64,000 bases of DNA from Drosophila pseudoobscura. Taxonomy: Eukaryota; Arthropoda; Insecta; Diptera; Drosophilidae. The stretch spans positions 44,283,869 to 44,347,868 of the forward strand of contig NC_046683.1 of the NCBI RefSeq assembly GCF_009870125.1, written 5' to 3'. The position numbers were made by a program, and so were the translations under genes. Under the pieces are notes generated by a model, which was not told where the DNA came from, did not search any database, and worked only from the letters and a program-made list of their open reading frames with translations. Shown piece after piece: positions 1 through 11,800 of this stretch (positions within the stretch are counted from its first letter, which is position 1; every line of letters begins with the position of its first letter).

Positions 1-399
1 TCTTGCTGACACAGGCGAACTTGCCGCTGCCAATGCAGACACCACAGTTTTCACCGTTTCCTTCACTGGATCCACCGCTTGAGCCGCCACACACGTCCAG
101 AATATTAACACCATCCACAGACTCACTCTTCACGCAGACTTCCGCAGTGTTGCTGCAAACGGTGCCGGTGGGACATGTCTCAGTATCGCCAATTGCAACA
201 TTATCTGGGCGAAAACGGAGCTGTGTAGATATTACGACAACAACCAGAATTCCTCATAGAACTTACTCATGCAATTTTTGTATTCGGTTGTGCTCAAACA
301 TAGGGCATCGTTGCTGCTCTGACACTCGTTACACTCCTGTGCCGCCACAGAAACCAGAAGCAGGGCAGCAATGGCTGAAAATGCTAGGGTATTCCGCAT
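1..399 (-). CDS. Secreted cysteine-rich peritrophin-like protein, 3' part outside window
   Basis: Two exons are visible: 267-399 and 1-204, separated by a 62-nt intron (205-266) with a GTAAGT donor and CCCAG acceptor. Splicing removes an in-frame stop and gives 112 residues before the window edge. Residues 1-20 are a signal peptide (MRNTLAFSAIAALLLVSVAA). The mature part starts QECNEC and carries regularly spaced cysteines, including TCPTGTVCSNTAEVC and then a second half after a Gly/Ser-rich linker (CGVCIGSGKFAC). This spacing resembles the chitin-binding peritrophin-A/CBM14 type proteins common in fly gut and cuticle, so binding of chitin or mucin in the gut lumen is likely but inferred. 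The start is the ATG at 397-399, about 60 nt downstream of a well-formed TATA/initiator promoter. The C-terminus cannot be judged. Confidence is high that it is a gene and moderate on the family. Confidence 0.82.
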
Positions 400-454
400 T
401 TTTCTTCGGGATAAAGGATGTGTTTGGGGATGGGCTGCTCTACGTTTGGCGTCA

Positions 455-492
455 AACTGATATGGGGCCTCCAAACGATGCGCCTTATATAG
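455..492 (-). promoter_or_regulatory. TATA + initiator promoter of the peritrophin-like gene
   Basis: On the minus strand a TATATAAGG box covers about 484-492 and a perfect TCAGTT initiator covers 455-460, putting the likely transcription start at about 458. The spacing of about 30 bp is the normal one for a focused TATA/Inr promoter, typical of strongly regulated, tissue-specific genes such as gut or cuticle proteins. The predicted 5' UTR is about 58 nt. Confidence 0.65.
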
Positions 493-675
493 TAGCTGGA
501 AGACCGAAGCTTCGCGGAATTCACGATCAGCATCAACCTTCAACCGTTTATGGGTCCTGCATGTGATAATGCTATTTGCCAGATTTTGCTTGGCTTGTCT
601 CCCAGCCGTAAATCTAACATCATAAAGTATTATTGAAGCTTTTTTCTGCCGAGGCGTGGCTCCAAATATCAGCAA

Positions 676-2767
676 AAAAAAACAACAAGCATTTGTATCT
701 GGATGTGCTTTTCACGATATAATTAACCAAGGCTAGAGTTCTTTAAAGCTACGGCTGTACGGATACGGATGGTTCATTTGACTGACTCATGGACTCAAAA
801 TGTGTGTCCCGGAATTTGTAATCTAAGCGCATTTTTATGTTGTACTTAGAGCTCTGTATACTGCTATTGTCTTTTTATACCCGGTTAAGGTAGAGTAAAG
901 CAATCGGTATAGTAGGTTCCTAATGTACCCCAAATATTTTTGAATGCAGACCAATCGTTTCCAAGAGATGATATCATATGTATAATAGTGACAGTGAAAA
1001 GAGATCAACATTTATTTTGAAATATTCTTCTATGATCGATTATTGCTAGAGATTCCAAAGAATAAAACCCTATTCTGATGAGTGGTACAAAGTAAACCTT
1101 TAGTCCTTAATTTTCGACTTTGATCAACGTTAAAGTTGATACAACCCAAAAAAGGTTGTGGTATTTCTTCCAATGCATGCCCTGCAAACAGATTTGCCCG
1201 GGGGTTAATTTCAGACAACGTTTTATCAGCAAATAATTAAATTATTACCGAGTATGTTATCAAAGAAATTGTAAACCTTGAATGAGAGATATGTGGAATT
1301 TCTCACGAAATCGACAGAGATTGTTATCTGCTGAGAACAAAACGTATTAGGGTATGCAAAATCAAAATAACACCATAAGACACCATTCCAAAAGATATTC
1401 AGAGTTTGCTTGCGATCACATTTATTAAGTTTCGTATTTGAATCAAATTTTCTTAAATATTTTCTCACACAATTTTACATATTACACAATTCACGATTTA
1501 TATTAATTTATATTTTGTTGTTGTTGTTGTTGGTGTATGTTTGTTTATGTATGCATTTGCTTATCGTTTCCATTTACGAGTAACACAAAAATCTCTTAGG
1601 CGAATTTAATAAATAACAGAAATATGTATGCATAGGGGCGTATGATCATTTGTTTCGTTATAAGCGAAGGTAAAATATAGTACGATATAATACGATTCAA
1701 AGTGAGGGAGAAACTAATAATTAACGTAATCGAATAGTAGAAGTAATAGTGCATATGCAGGCCAGCATATCCTGATATGCTCTCGTATCTGTATCTGTAA
1801 CTACATATATATTGTAGAAGAGCGCCATGGAGCTTGTATTCGGTACGCTCCTCAGATTGCGGGGGCGTTGTGGGTATAAAAATGGTATAATGGTATGGTG
1901 TAAAATATGGGGGTGTTTCGGGGGTAGGGTGGTGGTACACTAAACACAATTACGAATGATACGGATGATAATGATTACACTTAGTACGTTGACGCGTGGG
2001 CTGGTTTCGAAAACAACTCTTCCTCGGTTCTCTCGTGGTTGCTCGATGATATTACACATTCAAATGTCGAACTTATGATTCAGTTGCTCTAAATATATAT
2101 AATATGCAATGTGTATATATAATTTATATATGAAAAAAAAATATATATATGTTTATGTATATATTTATATATGTCTGTATGTATGTATGTATATGTATTA
2201 CGTAGTTAAACTAATCTGTAACTAGGGCTCATTTGATGAATATGTTCTCAGTTTGTATGTAAAGGTTTTTTCGCTTTTCGCTTTTTGCAATTTGCTTTCT
2301 TTCGATCCTCACACAATTGATTTACATTGCGTACAGTTAGGCTTGATCTGTGCAATTTTATTAATTAATAATTTTCACTACTTTGTATACAAAATTTGAC
2401 CAAATACATAAGATTTTTCTTCTTTATATAAAACGAACGAAACAATTCTCAACGATATTGTAGAAACATAGTTTCACCTTATGATTAAATATCTAACACA
2501 ATTAATAAACAAAAATTTTGACATTTCCCCCTTCCAGCGAATTTCGCACCTTTTCTTCTCCTTCCCCTCTCCTATCCTCTTATCTTCTCGTTTCGTTTCT
2601 TTTTTTTCTGCTCGTTTTGTTTTGATTCATTTAATTTCTTCTCTTATTTTCATTTTTCAGCCCGTTTCCAGCTGGTGAATAACGTAAAAATGGGATTGTT
2701 TCTCAATGATACAGATGACGATGATGATTATCCTCCATCCATGCAGCGGTACAGTGGAGACATCATT
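676..2767. other. Mbs distal 3' UTR and intergenic spacer
   Basis: No coding sequence is supported here. The part nearest 2767 must be 3' UTR of the distal Mbs last exon. AATAAA signals on the minus strand lie at 2357-2362, 1421-1426 and 1011-1016, so 3' UTRs of roughly 0.4 to 1.7 kb are possible. The stretch is AT-rich with (TA)n and (TG)n runs around 2090-2190. I cannot tell which poly(A) site is used. Confidence 0.5.
2357..2362 (-). terminator. Candidate poly(A) signal for the distal Mbs 3' end
   Basis: AATAAA on the minus strand about 405 nt after the stop codon of the distal Mbs terminal exon; it is the first perfect hexamer after that stop. Further hexamers follow at 1421-1426 and 1011-1016, so alternative ends are possible. 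Confidence 0.35.
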
Positions 2768-2854
2768 TCATTTACTTAATTTGCTAATTACTCTAATCAG
2801 CGCCGCGTTCTCCTCCTTCAGGCGATGATTATCCGACTTGTACGCATCGAGTTG
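2768..2854 (-). CDS. Mbs: Mbs alternative distal last coding exon
   Basis: 28 codons plus TGA, preceded by a TTTGATCCACAG acceptor and a CTAAT branch-point-like motif. It is phase 0, so it can replace the exon at 5157-5273 directly after exon 6688-6774. The peptide ends EENAALIRVISKLSK, which closely matches the very C-terminus of vertebrate MYPT1 and so is probably the ancestral leucine-zipper end. It is too short to appear in ordinary ORF scans. Seen: splice site, frame, similarity. Inferred: use as a terminal exon. Confidence 0.85.
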   Translation of the reverse strand, partial: QLDAYKSDNHRLKEENAALIRVISKLSK

Positions 2855-5800
2855 CTGTGGATCAAAGTGGAATCAAATTAGTACACACGATACGAAAGAG
2901 GTATATGTATATATGCACAAGATATGGATACAGCATTGAGCACAGAGGGGAGGCACAAGTTCGGGGAGTGATTGTGCGTGGGGCATGCTTCGTTAGTTAG
3001 GGGAATGATGCCGCCGCAGCAGCAGCAGCAGCAACAACAACAACAGAAACAGAAACAACAAACAAACGATTAGTAATTACCTAGTCGTAAAAACATCGAC
3101 ACATCTGGACGCCCTGATCAGGAGAGAACCAGAGACAACATGCATGCAACCACAAACTATATGGAAATTCCGATAGTACGAGCAGTTTCTATGAAATCTA
3201 TCAATGATTCGTGTGCTCTTCATGACTTCGTGACGCGTGTCGTGTGCCATGATAAGCTATTGAAGATCGGTCGATCATATAATGTCGAATGAATCACATG
3301 AATACGGATGCCTGATGCGGATGCCTGACATTCTGGAGATATGGCGGATAATGCCCGTCCCATGGGGACGGAATGGAAAATAATAAACAGCATTATGTTG
3401 AATAAGAACGACAGTGGGCAAAGGTTTCGTTTATTTCATAACTCAAGATCGGTCGATGGGTATGTTGTGCTGTTGGTTTCGAGAACACACACAAAAGGAT
3501 AAACAAATTGGCATAGAAAACTTGTAACAATATTAACAACAAGAGGAAAAACTCCATAGAATAGTTAGAATATAGACACTAAATATGGTGTTTCATACAT
3601 ACTATATGTATACTCGTATGTATGTGTAATAAAGTACGACTATTAAGTAGATATTTATTGCATATATACATTCAGAGTGCTTCAAAATGTTTTCAATAGC
3701 GAATTTCACAATTCAATATAGAGTTCTAATCGAGATTAATGATGTATGTATATATGTATGTATTTAACTTCAGTTGGATCGCAAATGGTGCATATATCTA
3801 TATTATTATTAAATTTTATAAATCGATACGTTTTACTCCTTTGAATCGATTCGCCTCAGCAGCCTCTGGTCGAAAAAATGTATCTTTGAAGATACAAAGG
3901 AATTCGACGTACAGGGACGCCAACAAAAGGTGGGGTACAAAAGGTAAACCAAATTGACAGATAACGAATGCTCAAATCAAGCTTGGGCTTCAGTCTAAAA
4001 GTTTTTCTTTATTTATTTCTTTATTTAAACCAAGTGAGTCCCTTAATTTTTCCATACACCTCCCTAGGTTACAATCCAACTTCAGCTTTAATAAAACAAA
4101 TTCAGGCTCCAATCAGATACAAGTTTTTGAAACACTCGATAATACAGTTATAGATAAAATATATATATTTTTTTTTTATTATGTATATTTATTTTTGTGG
4201 TATGTGTATAACAACAAAACAACAACAGCCAGCTGATAATAGTATTTGGGCGCAGGTGGCTCATAGAAATGTCACATGTCAGGGTCTGGTGGAGGGTCTG
4301 ATTTACCGTAAAGCTTCCAGCATCCACTAGACCACTGCTGTACCTTCCCGTTCTCCCCCCGATGTGCGGCTGGACAGAGAGAGAGAGAGAGTGAGAGAGC
4401 AGATCCTTGGACCGGAACCGGGACCGGGACCGGGGCCTGGTGCTGATGCTGATGCTGTGTGTTTTTGATGCTGATGGTGGGGGACACATTGGGCAAGCAA
4501 TTGAGCGTTTTTGGGCTTCGCTGGATTTTCAATGGGCATTACTATGATACGAGTGGCGGTTTTGATGGTTTTGATTTACGTTACTTAATCAGTGCGGTTA
4601 CAGTTCACGTTCAAGTTCAATTTCAAGTGGTTTGTGGTTCCCATAAGTACATATGATATATTGATATTGATTACACATAATAAATTCGCAAACATTTTTC
4701 GATCTAGAGCAAAACAAGCCGTGGGAACAAGATTTTACTATATGTATATAAAACACTTTTTCTACGCTACCCATAGAGTTCGTCGAAGGTTTGAATAATT
4801 GATAGGTGGGTATTTCTATCTGTATGTATTTGTATCTGTATCTGGATCTGTATTACCAGTGAGCGGTTCTCAAGCCCCATGATGAGCTCAAAGGTGAGCT
4901 AATTCCACTTAATTATTGTTACAAGTGCTGATATATTCGGATTATACTTATTTATCATTTATCGAGTATTCAAAACGACATCAAAATGTGTTAAATATAG
5001 TATTCAATATATATGCGTGTGTATGTATATAGAAACGATAACGATATTCGCGCGTTTGTGAGATTGTTTGTTGTTGTTTCTTTTTTTGTGAGTGTGTGAT
5101 TCTGGTGGGGGTGGGGGGAGTGTGCTTAGGCGATTGAAATGCGTTTCGATATGGCTCTATTTGGCCTTGGCCAGCTGGCTCTGGGCCGACGTGGTCAGCT
5201 TTGAGACGACTCGCGTGAGGGCACGGTTCTCGGCGCGCAGGCGGTCGTTCTCAGTCTTTAGCTTCTGCAACAGCTAAAAATCACCAATCAAAAAAATCAA
5301 AACGAAATCATACAACAACAGCGGCGACGCAAGAAAAGATAAAGACAATCGATCGATCGATGAGGCGCGTGGGAAGAGAGAGAGAGAAAAGAAAAACAAA
5401 TTTGAGTGAGCGTTTGTTTTTTGTTTTGTTTTTGAATGAGAGGGAGCGCATTGCTTTATAACGGTTAAGAGAGTGCGAGAGATAGACGTATAACGGTCAA
5501 CGGGTAACGGGTAACGTGTAACGGGTAACGTGTAACGGATAACGTGTAACGCATGTGGGGGAAACAGTGACCAAAAATCATAAAAGGGTGACAATGATGA
5601 TCGAGAGAATGAGAGTCTGACAATGACAATGATGAATAGAGAGAGAGAGAAAGAGATGATGAGAGAGAGAGAGAGAGTGAAACATAATGGACGGAAGAGT
5701 AGTGTCTGATGGCTGGCTATGAAGATCTCGAGAAGTATGGTTTACTATCGATGTAGATGAGAACTCGAGAAAATGTCTGATCTTTGATGAAATTGCAATT

Positions 5801-8800
5801 TGTAATAGTATTTGGAAATCAAAAAACAAACAAAGATAAACCGGAATGAATAATGATGACAATTTCCAGTGGAGAAGTGGGGGAGGGTCAAAACAAATGG
5901 CAACAGAAATCAAAACAATCGCTCAATGTACAGCAGTTTAAGGTATAAGGCATTGTAAATCAATTTCAAATCAAATCAATCACAAAGAAACAGTGCCACC
6001 ACAGAGAGGACTAGGCTAGGTAACTTGGTGTCCTATGGTATACATAGCAGAACTGGCCAAAAGGTGAAAGCAAGAAACGAAAGGTATTTTAATGAAAATA
6101 TGCACGTATTGCTTCAACGAGAGGTGCGAGGGGTGTAGCGGGAATGGTAGGTATCGGAGGAATCAGCCAAATTTACGGATTCTGATCTTAAGAACAGAAG
6201 CACAATTCGCATTAATCAATTTTCTTAAAAGAATAATGGGTTAATCAAGAAACCAAGAAAATCAAACACAACGAGAAAGAAAGGATACCCTTGCAGATCG
6301 GTTCGATATTTTCCCATGTCAGCGATCACAGGGATCTCTTGCTTTGAATACACTCGTTATATCTGCAAGGGTATTACAAACTAAATAAGATTGGAACGCG
6401 GTTTGCATGCAGCCCTGGGTTATATCGATAAAGAAAAGCAAAAATCAAAACTTTTGGCCACAAAAGGAAATAAATAATAACAAAACAAAAAATACAGTAA
6501 AATCAGAAACGGAAACGGAAACAGAAAGAAAGGGAAACAAAGAACAGTGGAGGGATGGCAATCAATAATTTCGACTCCTGTTCTCAGAACACAATTTCAA
6601 TTTCAATTTCAAACAGCAACAATAGTGTGGCAGCGGCAATGGCAGCCGCTAGGGCTTACGGATAGCAAAGGACTCGTTTGTAATTACCTTGAGCTCTTCC
6701 TCCAACTCGGAGAGCTTGCGTTCCATAGCTCTTCGTTCACGTTTCTCAATCTCAGAGAGTGAGTTTTTAGTGGTCTGCGAATGTGAAATGAAACAAGATT
6801 TTGTTTTGTTTTTGCTTTTTTGCATATATGCTAATTTTGTTGGTTTTTTTGTGGTTTTTTGTTGTTGTAGTACAGTGTACATATATTGTAACTGTTGTGG
6901 TTGTAGTTCTTGTTCAGTTTTGGTGTTGTTCTTTTGGTGGTTTGGTTGGACAGAGATCGCAGCGAAGGAGAGATGCGATGTAGAGAGACAGAACGCGAGC
7001 AAAAAGCTTGACATGAGACGAGGCAGAGCGAGGCAAAGAGATAGATAGAGAGAGAGAGAAAGAGGGGGGGCTGCTAAATTTGTAGTGCATGGGCAAGGCG
7101 TATTTGGTGCAAGGTGGCACATTCCCACGGGAATGCCTGCCTCACCTTATAGCAAAACACCTTGTGCATGTGTGTTTTTGTAAGAGTGATTGGGTTATTG
7201 AGTGAATGGATATGTATAGATCTGAGAGAGAGCACTACTCTCTCTCTCTCCCGGGGACAGAAGAGGAGCATAGGCAGAGCTGACAGGGAGAGAGAGAGCT
7301 TTCTGTTGTTTTATGTGTGTGTTTGTTGTTTTTGTTGGTTGGTTACTGCTGAGAGTATGCTTTTGCTTTGCTTTGCTTTTGACTTTCGTTTCTTTTCTTT
7401 TGGCGAGAGTTTCGAGTGAGAGGAGTAGTAGTAGTAGTAGTAGTAGTATGCTGGTGTGGGCGTGGCAAGTTAGGGCAGAGTCTACTTACGGCATTGGCGA
7501 ATCTCTCGAGGGTCGCGCGGGTCTGCACAACCTCGTCATCCTTCTGCTTGAGCACTTGCTTCAGCTTATCGTTCTCCAATCTGTGTGAGAAAGTGGGACG
7601 CCGCAGTGAGCAACGATGGCGGCCAGACAGAAGGAGAGACAGTTTAATACTCACTTGGCCGCTTCCCAGAGCGCCTTGTAGTCAATGCCATCGCCGTTCT
7701 CCGACTTGTCGCTGCTGCCCTTCGACTCGCTCCTGGTCGTGCTCGTTGCGGCCGTACTCGTTGTGCTGCCCAGTCGGGAGCGAGAGGTGCGTTCGCTGCC
7801 GCTCTGCAGGTGAAGAAAAACGAGATTAGATCCGATTAACACGCAATTGTGTGCTCTTTGAGATTTTCAAATACTATCAACAACAACAACAACAACAACA
7901 GGTAGAAAAAGCTTAACTAAAAGCCAAGGTGTATTAACACAAGGTGATCATTGGCAGACAGCGCTCTCAGGGGCTTGTCGGGAGAGCGGAAATGCCTCAC
8001 TTTGTATGAGCACACCTTGAAACTTGAACCTGGAAACCCTTGCTTACTTCATAGCCCTCGCTCTTCTCGGAGGAGGCGCTAATGGATCGCTGAGCGGCGC
8101 TGCGGGAGCGTGTGCGATTGCGCGACTTGCGCTCCTGTTCCCGCAACGAGTTGCTGCGAGTGGCCGCAATGGCCGCCACTGTGGCGGCGGGGCTCACGCT
8201 GCTGCTGGTCGTCGGGGTGCTGCTGCTGCTGTACGGGGAGGCAGTGAGGCTGCTGTTGGAAGTGGACAGGGACTTGGTCTTCATCAGGCGGGAGCCCTTG
8301 AACGAGTTCGAGGCACTCAGCCCGGGGGACTTGAAGCTGAGCGAGGCTGTGGTCACGCCGTTGTCGTAACTGCTCGAGTAGGGGCTGACATAGCGGTCGC
8401 TCGAGTACGCAGACGAGCCCGCGCCAGAGGAGTAGGCGCTGGAGCCGTACCGGGAACTGTCGTAGCCCCCACCGCTGGCTGTACCGTTCGAGGACGACGT
8501 CGAGGAGGAGGCGGTGGAGAGAGAGGAGGAGAGAGCAGAGGATTTAGAGTGACCGTAGCTGTTGCTGTGCTTGCTCACGACAATGTGGTAGTGGCTGCCC
8601 GAAGAAGCTGCAGAAGCTGATGACGACGGCATATAGCTGTAGCGGCTGCTGTGAGGTTTGGCAGTGGGCGTGGACGCTATGGAGGTGGTGGCGTGGCATG
8701 TGGAGGAGGAGGTGGAGGCAGATGGGGATGCAGCTGCAGCTGATGGCCCACTGCCGGCGACTGTCGGATGCGGAAGCTGGTGAGGATTAGCCTGATGCTG

Positions 8801-11800
8801 GTAGTGATTGTGCTGCTGATGGTGATGGTGAAGGTACTTGGCCGCAGAAGCAGAGCCTCCACCACTGTACTCGTATCGATTACCGTTCCCATAGCTTGAA
8901 TAGCCCCCGGAGGAGCTGCGTCCGGCCCCGCCTCCGTACAGGCTCTCCCGGGAGCTGTACACGCTGGCGTAGGGGCTCTGGTAGCTCCCACTGCCGCTGC
9001 TGCTGGGGAAGTAGCCCGTGCTCAGGGGACGGCCGCTGCTGCCGCCGCTGCCGTAGCTGCTGCCATTGTAGTTGTACGCGCTGGAGCCGGAGCCCACGCC
9101 GCTCGCCCCGGAGGAGCCCACTCTCGAGGAGGAGAGCGAGCGCCGGTGACTGGAGAGTGGCGCCTGTGTGCGCGATCTCGATCGAAAGGACATGTCGCTG
9201 ACGGACACTAGAAGAAAGCACATGCCCCATTAGTACATCTCCCGCCCCGGTTCGTACATCAATCGTCGGCACACAATTGCAATTACGCTTAAACAGTCCG
9301 CCCAGAACCACATGACCGGAATACCCTAACAGAGACGATGTCTGCTATTCAGTAATCGTTTCCAGAGAACAGATCGGGGCACAGAAGGTGTGTAGTGCCA
9401 AAGATTTTTAATAGGATGTCAAAGGAGCTGTCCAATCGATTTGTATCGCGAATAAACGATACTATTATCGATAGAACGAAGTCTTTCTTGGAAATCTTTC
9501 CGAAATAAATCCCTTGAAGAATTCCCCGCCACTTAAGAGCATTCGAAATTCGATTACGATTGATCTTTGTTCCATTTTTAGACCTCGCGCACAAAAGGCA
9601 ATTACGATTATAATCAAAGCGAGCACAAAATGTTCATGAATTCGGTATAAACAAAAGGAGGAGGAAAAACAAACAGCGTTTGTGTGTGTTTACTCATGTA
9701 CAGATCAAGATATATGTATGCGTATCGGTATATCGGTGTATACACTCGCAATCGTATCCGATCTCTCAATATGGAGAACGCAATATTGACATGTGGTTTT
9801 CTCCGTGCGTCCACAGATCGTTTCTACTGGGGCTGGGGCTGGTTCTGGGGCTGGTGCTGCACTAACAAACCATTACGTGACGTCAAGACATCAATTTTGA
9901 CAATTTTCTTTGTGGCGGATCTGTACGGGGGTCTCTCCCTGGGGTTTCTCTCTGAGCTGTATCGAAAACACATACACGCCATGATCTATGGGGGGAAGTC
10001 AGGGTGCTGTCTGATATTTATTTGTTTCTCTAAGTTGATGCTCCTCATCCTCCCCACACCCACGCGATACAAAATAACAAACATGAAAACGAAATGACCA
10101 GAAAACGTTTTTCTTTTCAAGCAATTTACCAATGCATATAATTTACGATGATCTGTGTCTGTTTCCTAGTATATCCATGCCATATACCTCTATATATATA
10201 TACATATATATGTATACACCGGTGGTCTATGGTCTATGGTCTATCTATAGGACGGGCAGGCCATGAATGAAGCGGCTTTTCCCGAGCGCTTAAATGTTTG
10301 GCCTTTTGCAATAATTTCCCTCTGCTGATGCTGTTTCGTGTTAATTCAAACATTTAACGTGGCTAATATCGCATAAAAAACGGAGTCTTTTGGAACATAC
10401 TCGTAAAATATCTGTGGTGTCATGACTATGAAAAATTATCGAGGGTCGGGGGAGCACATTTAGAGGATTACGATGTGGAAATACCCATAAATAACGAAAA
10501 TTGGATCTATTATTGTTGGAGTTTGTAATAAATATTTGTATATGTGCTATTGGATCGTTTCTTTAATCTACTAAGTTTTCTAAACCTGCTATTCTATCTG
10601 AAGGGAGTTTTTTTTTTGTCAATTAAAGCTTCATTAGAGATGGTAAATGTTTTCCAAAGATTTCCCTTTTAAAGGTCAAAAGATCCCGCAATCGAATACT
10701 TTAGATATTTCCTAAAAATTCTTAAGGGATTCAAGGGGTTCTTTTTAGAGATCTTTTTGTGTATCTTTCCATCATTAATCTTTGTGACTTATCGCTTGTT
10801 AAACTTTAACATTTACAGAAAAAAAAAAAAAATATATCTCCAAATCAAATTAAAAACTTATCAAAATAGCTGCCCAAATTGGCAGCAGCCAATAAGAGAG
10901 AGCCGCCTTAAGAGAGCATCAACTTGAAATGTCCAAAAATTATGCGCAGTTGTCCCCCCAAAAAGGCGATTCGGCTGAAAGCCAACTTTGCGTTGGGGCT
11001 GGCGGCAGTCAAATCAACTTTAACTCTGGCTCTGGCTCTGCCATCTGCCATCTGCCGACCCCCCACTGATCTGTTCGGATCTGGTCCCATCTGATCCCAG
11101 GGGTAAGACGATCTAAGCGTATTGCAATTGATTTTTCTTTGACACGTTCGATGACAGCTTTTGTGGTTATTGTTCTTTTTTGTCTCGATTCACTTGACGT
11201 ATTGAATTCTTGTGTTCAATTGGGATTTACATTAAAGTTTAGACTGGTTTGTTTAGAGACGGTATTGGATGCTGATTCTGATGCTGAACTGATTGATGAT
11301 CCGCTGTGCTAGCCGCACAAAATTCAACTGTGCTGCTCACAAGAGATTTGAAATGTTTTATTCGAATGAGAACTTGCCGCACGATCAGAAATAAACCCCA
11401 AAGAGAATCAAATCTATCCGAAAGAGAGGCAGTCGATGCGTCAAAGAGATGCCTCTAAGAGAGACAGAGTGGAGGAAAGCCGGAAAGAACAAAACGGGGA
11501 TAATCAGAATACTATAATAATGTGAAATATGAAAACAAAAAATAATAAAAGCCACCACAAAGAGTTGTTAGGGGGAAAAGAGACGCGAGGAGCAGGAGAT
11601 TTTCACTTGAAATTGCGCACACGGCATTTTCTCGTGTGTGGGGAAAATGTGCGAGTTTTCACCTGGTCTAAATTTAGTAAATCGCACACGTATTTGGCCC
11701 AATGTCCGAGACGTAAAAGTGTTAACTATGCTGGGGTCAGAGCCTAAGCAGCAGCCAACAGGGAAAACTGGGGTGAGTCGGCGGAGCAGCCCCCAAGAAC

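Larger units (their letters stand above)
5274..6687 (-). other. Mbs intron before the proximal last exon
   Basis: 1.4 kb intron without coding sequence. It holds a tandem array of a roughly 10-bp unit (5489-5553), (GA)n tracts around 5637-5680 and a 90-bp MITE-like element with perfect 14-bp terminal inverted repeats (6285-6374). Confidence 0.7.

Noticed and set aside
6299..6310. GGTTCGAT resembling a tRNA T-loop/B box
   Set aside because: No A box or cloverleaf around it; it lies inside the MITE-like element.
8024..8620. Plus-strand frame of 198 codons
   Set aside because: Ala/Arg/Gly-rich shadow opposite the Mbs alternative first exon.
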